Shown in pieces: positions 9,276-17,522 of a DNA stretch of 64,000 nucleotides. A program made the position numbers and the translations under genes. This DNA is from Bacillus sp. EAC (GTDB lineage Bacteria > Bacillota > Bacilli > Bacillales > Bacillaceae_G), in NCBI RefSeq assembly GCF_002156875.1, contig NZ_NCSY01000001.1:434001-498000 (forward strand), in the 5' to 3' direction. The stretch's first letter is position 1; the number at the start of each line of letters is the position of its first letter. The notes beneath the pieces were generated by a model. That model searched no databases. It was not told the DNA's origin and saw only the letters and a program-made list of their open reading frames with translations.

Positions 9276-9393
9276 GGTTTCACACTCCCTTTAGTCATAT
9301 TATATTTGAAGTATCGAAAAACGTACAGTAAAACGTTACATTGTTCATAATTCCCTTTAAGTTTGCCTCTTTTATATTTCTTTGTTACGAAAA

Positions 9394-9425
9394 TAAAAAA
9401 AAAGACCACATTTTCTGTGATCTTT
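9394..9425 (-). terminator. Terminator of the AI-2E-family transporter gene
   Basis: Imperfect stem AAAGACCACA (9401-9410)/TGTGATCTTT (9416-9425); read on the minus strand it is followed by nine or more U residues. It lies about 80 nt past the transporter stop. Confidence 0.6.
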
Positions 9426-9504
9426 GCTAAACTTCTATTCAATTTGGCAGTTGGTCTAAAGGACTAATCTGTAATATTTAAAAGGACGTCTTTTGCCACT
9501 TAGC

Positions 9505-10548
9505 TTAATCTTGATCATTCTCTTTTAACTCTATTGTTTCGTCATTAGTTACACCCAAAATATCTAAGAGAAACATAAACACAGGAATTCCAATGATCAA
9601 ACCCCATACACCAAAAAAATGTTCAGAAAAAACGAGTATAATAAATGTATAAAATACAGGTAAGTTCGTTTTTGATGACATTAGTTTTGGATTTAACACG
9701 TAGCTCTCTAAAACATGCAAAACTGCAATCATGATGAGTACATACATCACCTGAGTCATCCCACCAATTGTATAAGCAATGGTACAAAGTGGAATTAATG
9801 AAATGATCACTCCTGCTACTGGAATTAACCCTAGTAAGAAAATCATCAAACCTAAACCGATTAGTTGGGGGAAGTTCATCAATCGAAGTGCAATTACAGA
9901 GAGCAAACAGTTCACAAGCGCAATAAGAAACTGTGCTTCAATTACTTTTCCAAAAGAACGAGAGAATCTTTCTCCAAAATATGCAATTTCATTATAGAAA
10001 ACGGAAATATTACTTTGCTTAAATCTTTGAGTAAATGCAATTATACGTGGTTTTTCAAGCAGAAAAAAGAAACTCAAGATTAGAGCAAATAAAAGTTCAA
10101 GCCCCCATTTACTAATGTTAGTCGCATATTTATATAAAAAATCTAGTCCCTTTTCCGTATATCCTGAGATCTCCACTCGCTTTATAGTAGTCACCACAAA
10201 ACTTATAATTGGTTCATTTGGGGGATACTTGTAGAAATCTCTTATTTGCCTTAATAATTGTACGACCTGTGAGGTCACAACTGGTAAAAAATTATATATC
10301 CCAACAGATAAACCTGCTACGATTGCTATATACAAAGAATACACAGTAATTTTTCTATTAACAGGCATTATCTTTTGTAACGTAGACACTATAAATGTAT
10401 TGATCCGATTCATTAAATAAGTAAATATGAAAGTAAGTAAAACTAAGTTTAATATACTCCTAATCCCAATCAAAACTAGTGAGATACATATTAATATAAC
10501 AAATCGTTTAAAGGTGCTATTTTGAATATATTTTGTGACTCTTATCAC
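9505..10548 (-). CDS. AI-2E family transporter (YtvI/TqsA-type permease)
   Basis: 347-aa integral membrane protein of the AI-2E exporter (TqsA/PerM) family with about eight hydrophobic segments. Recognisable are the N-terminal pair of helices (residues 13-50), the long loop before FALILSFFFLLEKPRI (about 155-170), IALRLMNFPQLIGLGLMIFLLGLIP-type helices, and the C-terminal FSEHFFGVWGLIIGIPVFMF signature. GTG at 10548 has GAGGG about 9 nt upstream. Members export AI-2, or Na+/Li+ in exchange for protons in some Bacillus; the substrate here is open. Confidence 0.85.
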   Translation of the reverse strand: MIRVTKYIQNSTFKRFVILICISLVLIGIRSILNLVLLTFIFTYLMNRINTFIVSTLQKIMPVNRKITVYSLYIAIVAGLSVGIYNFLPVVTSQVVQLLRQIRDFYKYPPNEPIISFVVTTIKRVEISGYTEKGLDFLYKYATNISKWGLELLFALILSFFFLLEKPRIIAFTQRFKQSNISVFYNEIAYFGERFSRSFGKVIEAQFLIALVNCLLSVIALRLMNFPQLIGLGLMIFLLGLIPVAGVIISLIPLCTIAYTIGGMTQVMYVLIMIAVLHVLESYVLNPKLMSSKTNLPVFYTFIILVFSEHFFGVWGLIIGIPVFMFLLDILGVTNDETIELKENDQD

Positions 10549-10580
10549 CTTAAAACCCTCTCTTCTCTTCTCAAACTATC

Positions 10581-10606
10581 CCGATGTTGTATACATCGGA
10601 TTTTTC
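10581..10606 (+). terminator. Orphan plus-strand terminator-like hairpin
   Basis: CCGATGT (10581-10587) and ACATCGG (10593-10599) form a stem followed by ATTTTTC on the plus strand. No plus-strand gene precedes it; it lies just upstream of the minus-strand AI-2E-family gene. It could end an antisense transcript or simply fold in that gene's leader. Confidence 0.4.
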
Positions 10607-10780
10607 TTTGAATATTTTCATATAAAATACAATTTCGTACATGGAGAATGCTAAATACATATATGTTCCGTTTACCCTATTTTCAACATAATTAAACATT
10701 TGTACGAAAGTAATCCAAAATCTCATAAACTATGCAAAAAAATCTTTTAAAAAAATACGTGATAATAAAAATTTAGAATT

Positions 10781-10825
10781 TTTAATCATTTATTATGTTG
10801 TATTAACGTGTCATAAATGATTAAA
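10781..10825. repeat. 13-bp perfect inverted repeat upstream of tagU
   Basis: TTTAATCATTTAT at 10781-10793 and its exact reverse complement at 10813-10825, separated by 19 nt. There is no U-run after it, so a terminator is unlikely. An operator pair or an mRNA hairpin in the tagU leader is possible. Confidence 0.5.
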
Positions 10826-10960
10826 TTATAGGTGATATTTCTATTAAAAATACTCAATTTTAACAAAAAATAATTGATTCAAATTTATTTTTTACGCTTC
10901 AATTTTGTTTAACTTATCGGACTATAAATTATTCTAAATAAAGGAGATTCACTTTTTCTA

Positions 10961-11944
10961 ATGAATGAAACTAGTACTATCAAAAACTTAAAAAAGAAAA
11001 GAAAATATTTTATCTTATGCGTACTCCTGTTATTAGTACTGATCCCAATGTTTTTTTTGGGATATAAAAGCGTTAAAACTTATACTGAATTAAAAAAATC
11101 GACAAAGGGTGAAGAAATTCACTCTAAAATTCGCAAACAAGTAGTGCAAGTTTCCCAGCCGTTTTCTATTTTATTTTTAGGAATAGAAAATTATGCAACA
11201 AAAGGAGCTGGTGGACGAACCGACTCAATGATTTTGGTAACCGTTAATCCTAAAGATAAAACGATCCAAAAAATGAGTATCCCTCGAGACACATATGTAG
11301 AAATTCCTGATCAAAAAAGGAGTTCAAAAATTAATGGCGCATATAATGGAGGACTTCAATCAACAGTTGATACAGTTGAAAATTTTTTACATATCCCAAT
11401 TGACTATTATGTAACCGTTGATTTTAATGGTTTTAAAAATATTGTCGATGCCGTTGGAGGGATAAAAGTAAATGTACCTTTTGACTTTTGGGAAAATACT
11501 GACACTAAGCCAAGATATAAGGTTTACTTCAAAAAAGGAGACCAACAACTTAATGGCGTAGAGGCGCTTGCCTATTCTCGAATGAGAAAACGCGATCCAC
11601 GTGGAGATTTTGGACGTGAAGACCGTCAGCAACAAGTAATGCTGGCAATTATTGATAAATTAAAATCCCCAGAAACCTTATTAAAAATGGATAAATATGC
11701 TCATGAATTTAGTAACAATGTCAAAACAAATATGAGTCTATCTAAAGGTTTAACACTTTTTAACGATATGAAGGGCACTACATCTCAAAACATTGAAACT
11801 CTTAAACTTGAAGGTAAAGATGAATTAATGAATGGAATCTACTATTATATGCCTGATCCTTCTAGTGTTAATTATATTTCTATTAATATGAGAAATCAAC
11901 TTGGCCTCGATCAGTCACCGGCAAATTCTGTAGATACAAAATAA
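10961..11944 (+). CDS. tagU: LCP-family (LytR-CpsA-Psr) cell-wall polymer ligase, TagU type
   Basis: 327-aa protein with a short basic N-terminus and one transmembrane helix (YFILCVLLLLVLIPMFFLGY, about residues 17-36). The extracellular LCP domain follows: ILFLGIENYATKGAGGRTDS, then SIPRDTYVEIP with the conserved phosphate-binding arginine, and LNGVEALAYSRMRKRDPRGD. LCP enzymes transfer teichoic acid or similar polymers from undecaprenyl phosphate to peptidoglycan. AAAGGAG precedes the ATG with a long spacer (about 14 nt). The paralogues TagT/TagU/TagV are hard to tell apart, so the symbol is a best guess. Confidence 0.85.
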   Translation: MNETSTIKNLKKKRKYFILCVLLLLVLIPMFFLGYKSVKTYTELKKSTKGEEIHSKIRKQVVQVSQPFSILFLGIENYATKGAGGRTDSMILVTVNPKDKTIQKMSIPRDTYVEIPDQKRSSKINGAYNGGLQSTVDTVENFLHIPIDYYVTVDFNGFKNIVDAVGGIKVNVPFDFWENTDTKPRYKVYFKKGDQQLNGVEALAYSRMRKRDPRGDFGREDRQQQVMLAIIDKLKSPETLLKMDKYAHEFSNNVKTNMSLSKGLTLFNDMKGTTSQNIETLKLEGKDELMNGIYYYMPDPSSVNYISINMRNQLGLDQSPANSVDTK

Positions 11945-11970
11945 CTAAGGTAAATAAGATTATCAAATTT

Positions 11971-12012
11971 AAAAAGAGGTAAATGAGTCCACTCACTCAT
12001 TTACCTCTTTAT
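11971..12012. terminator. Shared tagU/tatC bidirectional terminator
   Basis: A perfect 16-bp stem, AAAGAGGTAAATGAGT (11973-11988) with its complement at 11995-12010, flanked by A and T runs. The tatC stop codon lies inside it. Confidence 0.85.
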
Positions 12013-12703
12013 TTTTATATGCAATGTTGGATGTCAATACACTTAATTCATATAATAAAATCAGCGGTATAGAAACTGAAATATGAGAAACAAAATCAGG
12101 CGGAGAAATACAACATGCAACGATAACTAATATAAAATATGCATATTTTCTAATTTTCCGTAAAAGACTCGGTTTTACAATGCCAATCTTTGTTAGAAAC
12201 ATAATTACAACTGGCATATCAAAAAATGCTGCAAATGGTACAACAAGATTAAAAAGAAAAGAGAAATACTTTTCCACCGTGTAGTTTGGTGCAACTAGAT
12301 CTAGTCCAATATGCGTAAGGAAGCCAAGAATATTAGGAAAAACTAAGTAATAACCAATTGCCAACCCGATAATAAACAGAAAAAATAATGCAGGGATATA
12401 AAAACCAATCCCCTTCTGTTCTGATTGGTGAAGACCCGGTTTAACAAAGATCCAAATTTGCATAGTTGCAACAGGAATTGTAAAAGCTGCTGCAAAAACG
12501 GCAGAAATAGAAAAATACACCCATAATATATCACCAGGACTCAGAACGACTAACTTATAAGTTAAATCCTTTGTTAAAAATTTATAAATTGGTTCTACAT
12601 ACACTAATCCTATACTAAAAAAAATAATAAAAGTAACTGCAGTAATTAGTATTCTTTTACGCAGTTCTTCAAGATGATCTGTTACTTCCATGTCTTTATT
12701 CAT
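11993..12703 (-). CDS. tatC: TatC, Sec-independent translocase subunit
   Basis: 236-aa six-helix membrane protein. The cytoplasmic N-terminus contains the TatC signature DHLEELRKRI (residues 9-18), which docks twin-arginine signal peptides; IWIFVKPGLHQSEQKG (about 85-100) is the second cytoplasmic signature, and the conserved FAAFFDMPV segment is also present. ATG at 12703 has GGAG upstream. No tatA-type gene is adjacent, unlike the tatAd-tatCd and tatAy-tatCy pairs of B. subtilis, so the TatA partner must be elsewhere. Confidence 0.92.
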   Translation of the reverse strand: MNKDMEVTDHLEELRKRILITAVTFIIFFSIGLVYVEPIYKFLTKDLTYKLVVLSPGDILWVYFSISAVFAAAFTIPVATMQIWIFVKPGLHQSEQKGIGFYIPALFFLFIIGLAIGYYLVFPNILGFLTHIGLDLVAPNYTVEKYFSFLFNLVVPFAAFFDMPVVIMFLTKIGIVKPSLLRKIRKYAYFILVIVACCISPPDFVSHISVSIPLILLYELSVLTSNIAYKNKEVNE

Positions 12704-13036
12704 TTGTATTCTCCACAGTTTTATTTAAATAGTAACTATTTGCAATTTATTTTATGACCCATTAATGATTATTTCAAATAAAAAAAATAAGGTCAATTTA
12801 AAAATTTCTAATAAATCGCTAAAAGATAAAATGCATATCAATATGAGGAGATACAAACAAATAAGTTTGTATTATTAATTGGAAATCAATTGTTTTAACA
12901 AGTAACATTCAATTGTAATAAATATTTAATTAAATTTTACATTAAGGAAAAATTAAGGTAACGATTGTACGCTATACTATATAAAGTATAGCCTTCACTC
13001 TTATGAAAGTATGCCCCCCATTTATTTTCATAAAAT
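12704..13036. other. Noncoding stretch with two inverted repeats
   Basis: 333 nt between the tatC start and the ynbB terminator. I find no ORF with a binding site. Two perfect 8-bp inverted repeats stand out: ATACAAAC/GTTTGTAT (12851-12858 and 12865-12872) and GCTATACT/AGTATAGC (12971-12978 and 12985-12992). The second overlaps a TATACT box. It may hold the tatC promoter or a small RNA; nothing further can be said from sequence. Confidence 0.35.
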
Positions 13037-13076
13037 TAAAAAGCTCATGGTTCGAATTCGAATCATGAGCTTTTTG
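13037..13076. terminator. Strong terminator of ynbB
   Basis: Near-perfect 15-bp inverted repeat AGCTCATGGTTCGAA (13042-13056) / 13057-13071 with a single G-T mismatch, flanked by an A-run and TTTTTGTTTT. It lies 20 nt beyond the ynbB stop and can act in both directions. Confidence 0.85.
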
Positions 13077-13095
13077 TTTTTAGACGAAGTTTGGG

Positions 13096-14367
13096 TTAAA
13101 TTTTTAATAAGTTTTTTTCAATTAAAGAATCTACTGCAGTACAAATCGCGATTTTGACATGAGCATATGTTAAACCACCCTGAACATATGCAATATAAGG
13201 CGAACGAATTGGACCGTCAGCAGTTAATTCAATACTTGCTCCTTGAATAAAAGTCCCCGCTGCCATAATCACATCATCTTCATAGCCTGGCATATAATTT
13301 GCAGTTGGTGTAAAATGTGCATTTATTGGAGATGCAGCCTGAATGGCTTGACAAAAAGCAATCATTTTCTCTTTATCATCAAATTGAACAGATTGAATTA
13401 AATCTGTTCGAACAGCATCCCATGATGGATTTGTATTCATCCCTAACTTTTCCAAAAACGCTGCAGTAAATAATGCGCCTTTTAGAGCTTGACCAGTAAT
13501 ATGAGGAGCCATAAAGAAACCATGATACATATCCTGTAATGCATTTAATGATGCACCTGCTTCACGCCCGATTCCTGGTGAAGTTAATCTATAGCCACAT
13601 TTTTCAATTAAATCTTTTTTACCTACAATATATCCACCTGTTTTAGCTAAGCCTCCACCTGGATTTTTGATTAATGATCCGGCCATTAAATCAGCTCCGA
13701 CATGACATGGCTCCAACTTTTCCACAAATTCTCCATAACAATTGTCTACAAATACGATGACATTTGGATCGATTTCTTTTACAAAATCAATCATTTCTTT
13801 AATTTGCTCAATCGTGAATGACGGACGTGTACCATAACCTTTTGAACGTTGAATTCCAATTACTTTTGTCTTCTTATTCATACGATTTGCTACTTTTTCA
13901 TAATTAATTCGTTCATCATTTACTAAATCGATTGACTCGTAGCCAATTCCAAAGTCTTTTAATGAACCATTTCCACTTTCACCACGAATCCCAACTATTT
14001 CTTCAAGTGTATCGTATGGTTTTCCGGTAATATAGATTAGTTCATCTCCCGGACGTAACACACCAAAAAGTGAAGTTGAGATCGCATGTGTTCCAGAAAT
14101 AATTTGAGGTCTAACTAAACCTGCTTCCGCTCCAAATACATCTGCAAATATTTCTTCTAATGTATCTCTTCCAATATCATCATATCCATAGCCAGTAGTA
14201 GGAATAAAGTGACTATCGCTTACTTTATAATTACGAAAGCTTTGTAGTACTTTAAATTGATTGTATTCAATTACTTCATCAATTTCTTTATGTCTTTCTG
14301 CAATTAGTTTTTCTACATCTTTAACGATTGGTGCAAGCTTTTCCCCATTTGTTAATAATTCTAGCAT
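13096..14367 (-). CDS. ynbB: YnbB, PLP-dependent methionine gamma-lyase-like protein (aluminium-resistance family)
   Basis: 423-aa protein of the family annotated as aluminium-resistance or methionine gamma-lyase-related. It has the fold-type I PLP segment with GADLMAGSLIKNPGGGLAKTG around the cofactor lysine (about residues 225-245) and HFIPTTGYGYDDIGRDTLEE in the N-terminal part. ATG at 14367 is chosen because AAGGAG lies 10 nt upstream (14378-14383); longer versions run into hflX. It begins 4 nt after the hflX stop, so the two are cotranscribed, as in B. subtilis. The true substrate is unknown. In B. subtilis the next genes are glnRA; here they are absent. Confidence 0.88.
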   Translation of the reverse strand: MLELLTNGEKLAPIVKDVEKLIAERHKEIDEVIEYNQFKVLQSFRNYKVSDSHFIPTTGYGYDDIGRDTLEEIFADVFGAEAGLVRPQIISGTHAISTSLFGVLRPGDELIYITGKPYDTLEEIVGIRGESGNGSLKDFGIGYESIDLVNDERINYEKVANRMNKKTKVIGIQRSKGYGTRPSFTIEQIKEMIDFVKEIDPNVIVFVDNCYGEFVEKLEPCHVGADLMAGSLIKNPGGGLAKTGGYIVGKKDLIEKCGYRLTSPGIGREAGASLNALQDMYHGFFMAPHITGQALKGALFTAAFLEKLGMNTNPSWDAVRTDLIQSVQFDDKEKMIAFCQAIQAASPINAHFTPTANYMPGYEDDVIMAAGTFIQGASIELTADGPIRSPYIAYVQGGLTYAHVKIAICTAVDSLIEKNLLKI

Positions 14368-14371
14368 TTCA

Positions 14372-15640
14372 TTATTGCTCCTTATAATTTCTATATCTTT
14401 TAACTGTTTCGTAAATAGAATGTTCTTTAAATACATAACCTGTAACATGATAAATTTCAGTTTCATCATTAAACTGCATAGACTCAACTAGTGTAAGTTT
14501 TTTGATTTCATGCAGGAGTTTAGCTTCGTATGCAGGAATATATGTCTCAAAATATTCCATATATTGTTTGCACTCTTTTTCTATTCGTAGTCGTAACTTC
14601 ATTAAATGATCTTCATTAAGCGCACTCATCTCAATAAATCCTTCAGAAGGTGATGGAACAAAATCCTCATTTACTTGGTCAATCTTATTATAGACAGTTA
14701 AAATCGGAATATTTTCAACATCTAAATCATTAAGTAACTTAGTTACAGTTGTTTCATGACTTTTATAATTTTCATGCGAAGCATCAACGACATGAAGAAT
14801 GAAATCTGCTTCTGTTGCTTCTTCTAAGGTTGAACGAAATGCAGCAATTAATGAAGTTGGTAAGTCCTGAATAAACCCAACCGTATCAGTTAGTAAAGTT
14901 GTCATTCCATTTGATAAAACAAATTTTCTTGTAGTTGGATCTAATGTCGCAAAAAGTAAATCTTGTTCATATACATCCGACTTTGTTAAGCGATTAAATA
15001 ATGTTGATTTGCCTGCATTTGTATACCCAACTAATGATATATGAAACATTTCATTTTTCTTACGACGCTCACGATATCTTTTTCGATGTTCAACTACTAC
15101 TTTTAATTGCTGTTTTATATCATCGATTCTTTTTCTAATATGTCGGCGATCAGACTCAAGCTTTGTTTCACCGGGTCCTCGAGTACCAATTCCCCCACCT
15201 AGACGAGAAAGTTCCGTACCTTGACCAACCAATCTAGGCATTAAATATTGAAGCTGTGCCAACTCTACTTGTAATTTACCTTCTTTTGTTTTTGCTCTTT
15301 GTGCAAATATATCTAAAATTAATTGAGTTCGATCAATTACTCTTTTTTCCAATCTAGCTGAAAGATTACGAATTTGCGATGGAGTTAGTTCATTATTAAA
15401 TATGATTACATCAGGTTCAAACTCTTCGATCGCTGCCTCTAATTCTTCAACTTTTCCAGTTCCTATGTATAAAGCCGAATGATATTTAGTTCTTTTTTGT
15501 GAAGTAACTAATACAACCTCACCATTTGCAGTCTTTGTTAATGATGCTAATTCTTCCATTGAATAATGAAATCTGTCATCATCGACATTTTGAAGCTGAC
15601 ATCCAACTAAAATGGCTCTCTCTTTTAATTCATTAGACAC
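14372..15640 (-). CDS. hflX: HflX, ribosome-associated GTPase
   Basis: 422-aa GTPase that binds the 50S subunit and rescues or splits stalled ribosomes. The N-terminal HflX domain ends in the glycine-rich linker LSRLGGGIGTRGPGETKLE (about residues 145-163) and a basic coiled coil. The G domain follows: G1 GYTNAGKST at ~205, G3 DTVGF at ~250, G4 NKID. GTG start at 15640 behind GAAGGAA. The ynbB binding site is inside the end of the gene. Divergent from the TRIC-type channel gene. Confidence 0.95.
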   Translation of the reverse strand: MSNELKERAILVGCQLQNVDDDRFHYSMEELASLTKTANGEVVLVTSQKRTKYHSALYIGTGKVEELEAAIEEFEPDVIIFNNELTPSQIRNLSARLEKRVIDRTQLILDIFAQRAKTKEGKLQVELAQLQYLMPRLVGQGTELSRLGGGIGTRGPGETKLESDRRHIRKRIDDIKQQLKVVVEHRKRYRERRKKNEMFHISLVGYTNAGKSTLFNRLTKSDVYEQDLLFATLDPTTRKFVLSNGMTTLLTDTVGFIQDLPTSLIAAFRSTLEEATEADFILHVVDASHENYKSHETTVTKLLNDLDVENIPILTVYNKIDQVNEDFVPSPSEGFIEMSALNEDHLMKLRLRIEKECKQYMEYFETYIPAYEAKLLHEIKKLTLVESMQFNDETEIYHVTGYVFKEHSIYETVKRYRNYKEQ

Positions 15641-15763
15641 AAAATTCCTTCTTTCCTATATCATTTCTCTTTATATTAATTGTTCTTTACTCTTTACCAT
15701 CTCTTTATTATAATGATATCTGGACTATTTTTCATCTTTTTATTAAATCGGGGGAATTGCTTC

Positions 15764-16414
15764 TTGGAAACATGGGATTTATTTAGTATTATTGGGACTA
15801 TTTCCTTTGCATTAAGTGGTGCAGTAGTTGCTATGGAAGAAGACTATGACTTATTTGGTGTATATATATTAGGCTTTGCAACTGCTTTCGGTGGTGGCGC
15901 ATTACGTAATTTATTAATTGGCTATCCAATTAACTTTCTATGGGATCAAACAACAAATTTTACAATTGCTTTAATTGCAATGACAATTATATTTTTCTTT
16001 CCGCAATTATCTTTTAAACCATTTAAGAAGTTAGAAATTTTATTTGACTCAATTGGGTTATCTGCTTTTGCTATCTTAGGTGCAAATTATGCAATGGAAT
16101 TAAAACTTCCTGTAAGTGCTGTAATAGTTGCTTCAGTTTTAACTGGAATTGGTGGGGGAATTGTTCGAGATTTACTAGCTAAAAGAAAACCCATGGTATT
16201 ACACTCTGAAGTTTATGCATTCTGGGCGATCCTTGTTGGCCTATTAATTGGCAATAAATTTGTAAGTGGAAATTTTGAACAATTAATCATGTTTTTTATC
16301 ATTTTTATTTTAAGATTACTATCCGTTCATTATAATTGGAGTTTGCCTAAAAGATCATTTAATGTTACTTTGGAAAAACCAAAGGATACTAACTCAACAG
16401 ACTTTGTAAATTAG
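15764..16414 (+). CDS. UPF0126/TRIC-family cation channel
   Basis: 216-aa membrane protein with two repeated three-helix units. Each unit contains the glycine-rich signature: ATAFGGGALRNLLIG in the first and ASVLTGIGGGIVRDLLA in the second, which in bacterial TRIC homologues line the pore. TTG at 15764 is taken as the start because GGGGG (15750-15754) is 9 nt upstream and the resulting N-terminus (ETWDLFSIIGTISFALSG) matches family start points. A TTG-started version from 15680 would add an extra hydrophobic stretch. Terminator at 16424. Confidence 0.85.
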   Translation: METWDLFSIIGTISFALSGAVVAMEEDYDLFGVYILGFATAFGGGALRNLLIGYPINFLWDQTTNFTIALIAMTIIFFFPQLSFKPFKKLEILFDSIGLSAFAILGANYAMELKLPVSAVIVASVLTGIGGGIVRDLLAKRKPMVLHSEVYAFWAILVGLLIGNKFVSGNFEQLIMFFIIFILRLLSVHYNWSLPKRSFNVTLEKPKDTNSTDFVN

Positions 16415-16423
16415 GCATCATAC

Positions 16424-16460
16424 AACAACCCATCATAATCAATGATGGGTTGTTTATTTT
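16424..16460 (+). terminator. Terminator of the TRIC-type gene
   Basis: 13-bp perfect stem AACAACCCATCAT/ATGATGGGTTGTT (16424-16436/16442-16454) followed by TATTTTTA. Confidence 0.85.
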
Positions 16461-16538
16461 TATAGTATAAACCGAAATACATATTTATCCTTTTTTTGCC
16501 TAAAACTACATATGTAAATTTATTAAGGGTGGGATCGG

Positions 16539-17495
16539 ATGGAACGATATAATTTAATAAATCACACCATCGAAACCATCGATGATTTTTCTCTTCCAAA
16601 TGAAGATGAAATTTTTTGGTATCATTTTAATAAACATACATTTGATTACTTATCTAAAGTAATTGATAAAATGGATATTCACCCTTTAGCAAAACACAAA
16701 CTATTACATTCTGACCAACAACCTAGAGTGAATATTTTAAGAAATGAAGCAGTTTTATCACTATATGCTTTATCAGATTCTTTTAAACCAATCAAAATTA
16801 ATATACTAATAGGTAAGAATTTAATTATTTCCTATATTGAGGAAAGTGAGATTAATTTATTTCATTATGTAACGAAGGAATTCATGCAAAACTTTATAAA
16901 AATTGATCGTTCTGGTTATATTCTTTATCAAATATTTCATGAAGTGATTGAAAAATTCCTTATTTCGATAGATAAATTTGCAGATGAAATCGAACAAATT
17001 GAAAGTGATTTATTTGAAGATCCTTTTAAAAAAGATTTAGACAAAAAAATATTTAATTGGAAAGTAAAATTACAAGATTTACGTCAATTAGTTGAACCAC
17101 AAGTAAATGTCATATATCAAATAGTTGAAGCAGACTTTCCTTTTTTATGTGAAGATTCGGGATTTTATTTCAAAGAGTTACAAGAGAACTATGAACGTAT
17201 CATAACAGCACTTGATGATTATAAAGAAAATATGTCCGGTATCATCGATCTACAGATGTCACTTAAATCTGACCGAACGAACGATATTATGAAAATTTTA
17301 ACATTGATCAGTGCAATCTTTCTCCCCATGTCATTTATCGCAGGATTTTATGGGATGAACTTTGTGAATATGCCCGAATTAAAATGGAAATTCGGTTATA
17401 TAGTTTGTGTTTTACTCATTACAATTATTGGAATTAGCATTTCATTTTACTTTCATATTAAGGGTTGGTGGGGAAAAAATCATAATTCCAGATAA
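16539..17495 (+). CDS. corA: CorA-family magnesium/divalent cation transporter
   Basis: 318-aa CorA protein: a large cytoplasmic N-terminal domain with a long stalk helix (about residues 130-245, charged, coiled-coil rich) and two C-terminal transmembrane helices. The first (ISAIFLPMSFIAGFYGMNF) ends with the invariant GMN selectivity motif near residue 272, and a final helix precedes a basic tail. ATG at 16539 has GGGTGGGATCGG upstream. Substrate is likely Mg2+ (Co2+ and Ni2+ in some members). It converges on spoVK with only 27 nt between stop codons. Confidence 0.92.
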   Translation: MERYNLINHTIETIDDFSLPNEDEIFWYHFNKHTFDYLSKVIDKMDIHPLAKHKLLHSDQQPRVNILRNEAVLSLYALSDSFKPIKINILIGKNLIISYIEESEINLFHYVTKEFMQNFIKIDRSGYILYQIFHEVIEKFLISIDKFADEIEQIESDLFEDPFKKDLDKKIFNWKVKLQDLRQLVEPQVNVIYQIVEADFPFLCEDSGFYFKELQENYERIITALDDYKENMSGIIDLQMSLKSDRTNDIMKILTLISAIFLPMSFIAGFYGMNFVNMPELKWKFGYIVCVLLITIIGISISFYFHIKGWWGKNHNSR

Positions 17496-17522
17496 AAGCA
17501 GCGGAGTATCTCGATTTTAGTA

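Larger units (their letters stand above)
10549..10960. other. AT-rich divergent intergenic region with two hairpin elements
   Basis: 412 nt separating the AI-2E-family gene from tagU. No coding signal with a ribosome binding site is seen. It contains a terminator-like hairpin near the left end (10581-10606) and a 13-bp perfect inverted repeat at 10781-10825, each listed separately. Otherwise it is A/T-rich sequence expected to hold both promoters. Confidence 0.5.

Noticed and set aside
9254-9442. 62-codon minus-strand frame overlapping the MerR start region
   Set aside because: Lys/Phe-rich composition without a binding site; its last codons lie in a frame that only joins MerR if a base is missing, which is treated under the ATT-start finding.
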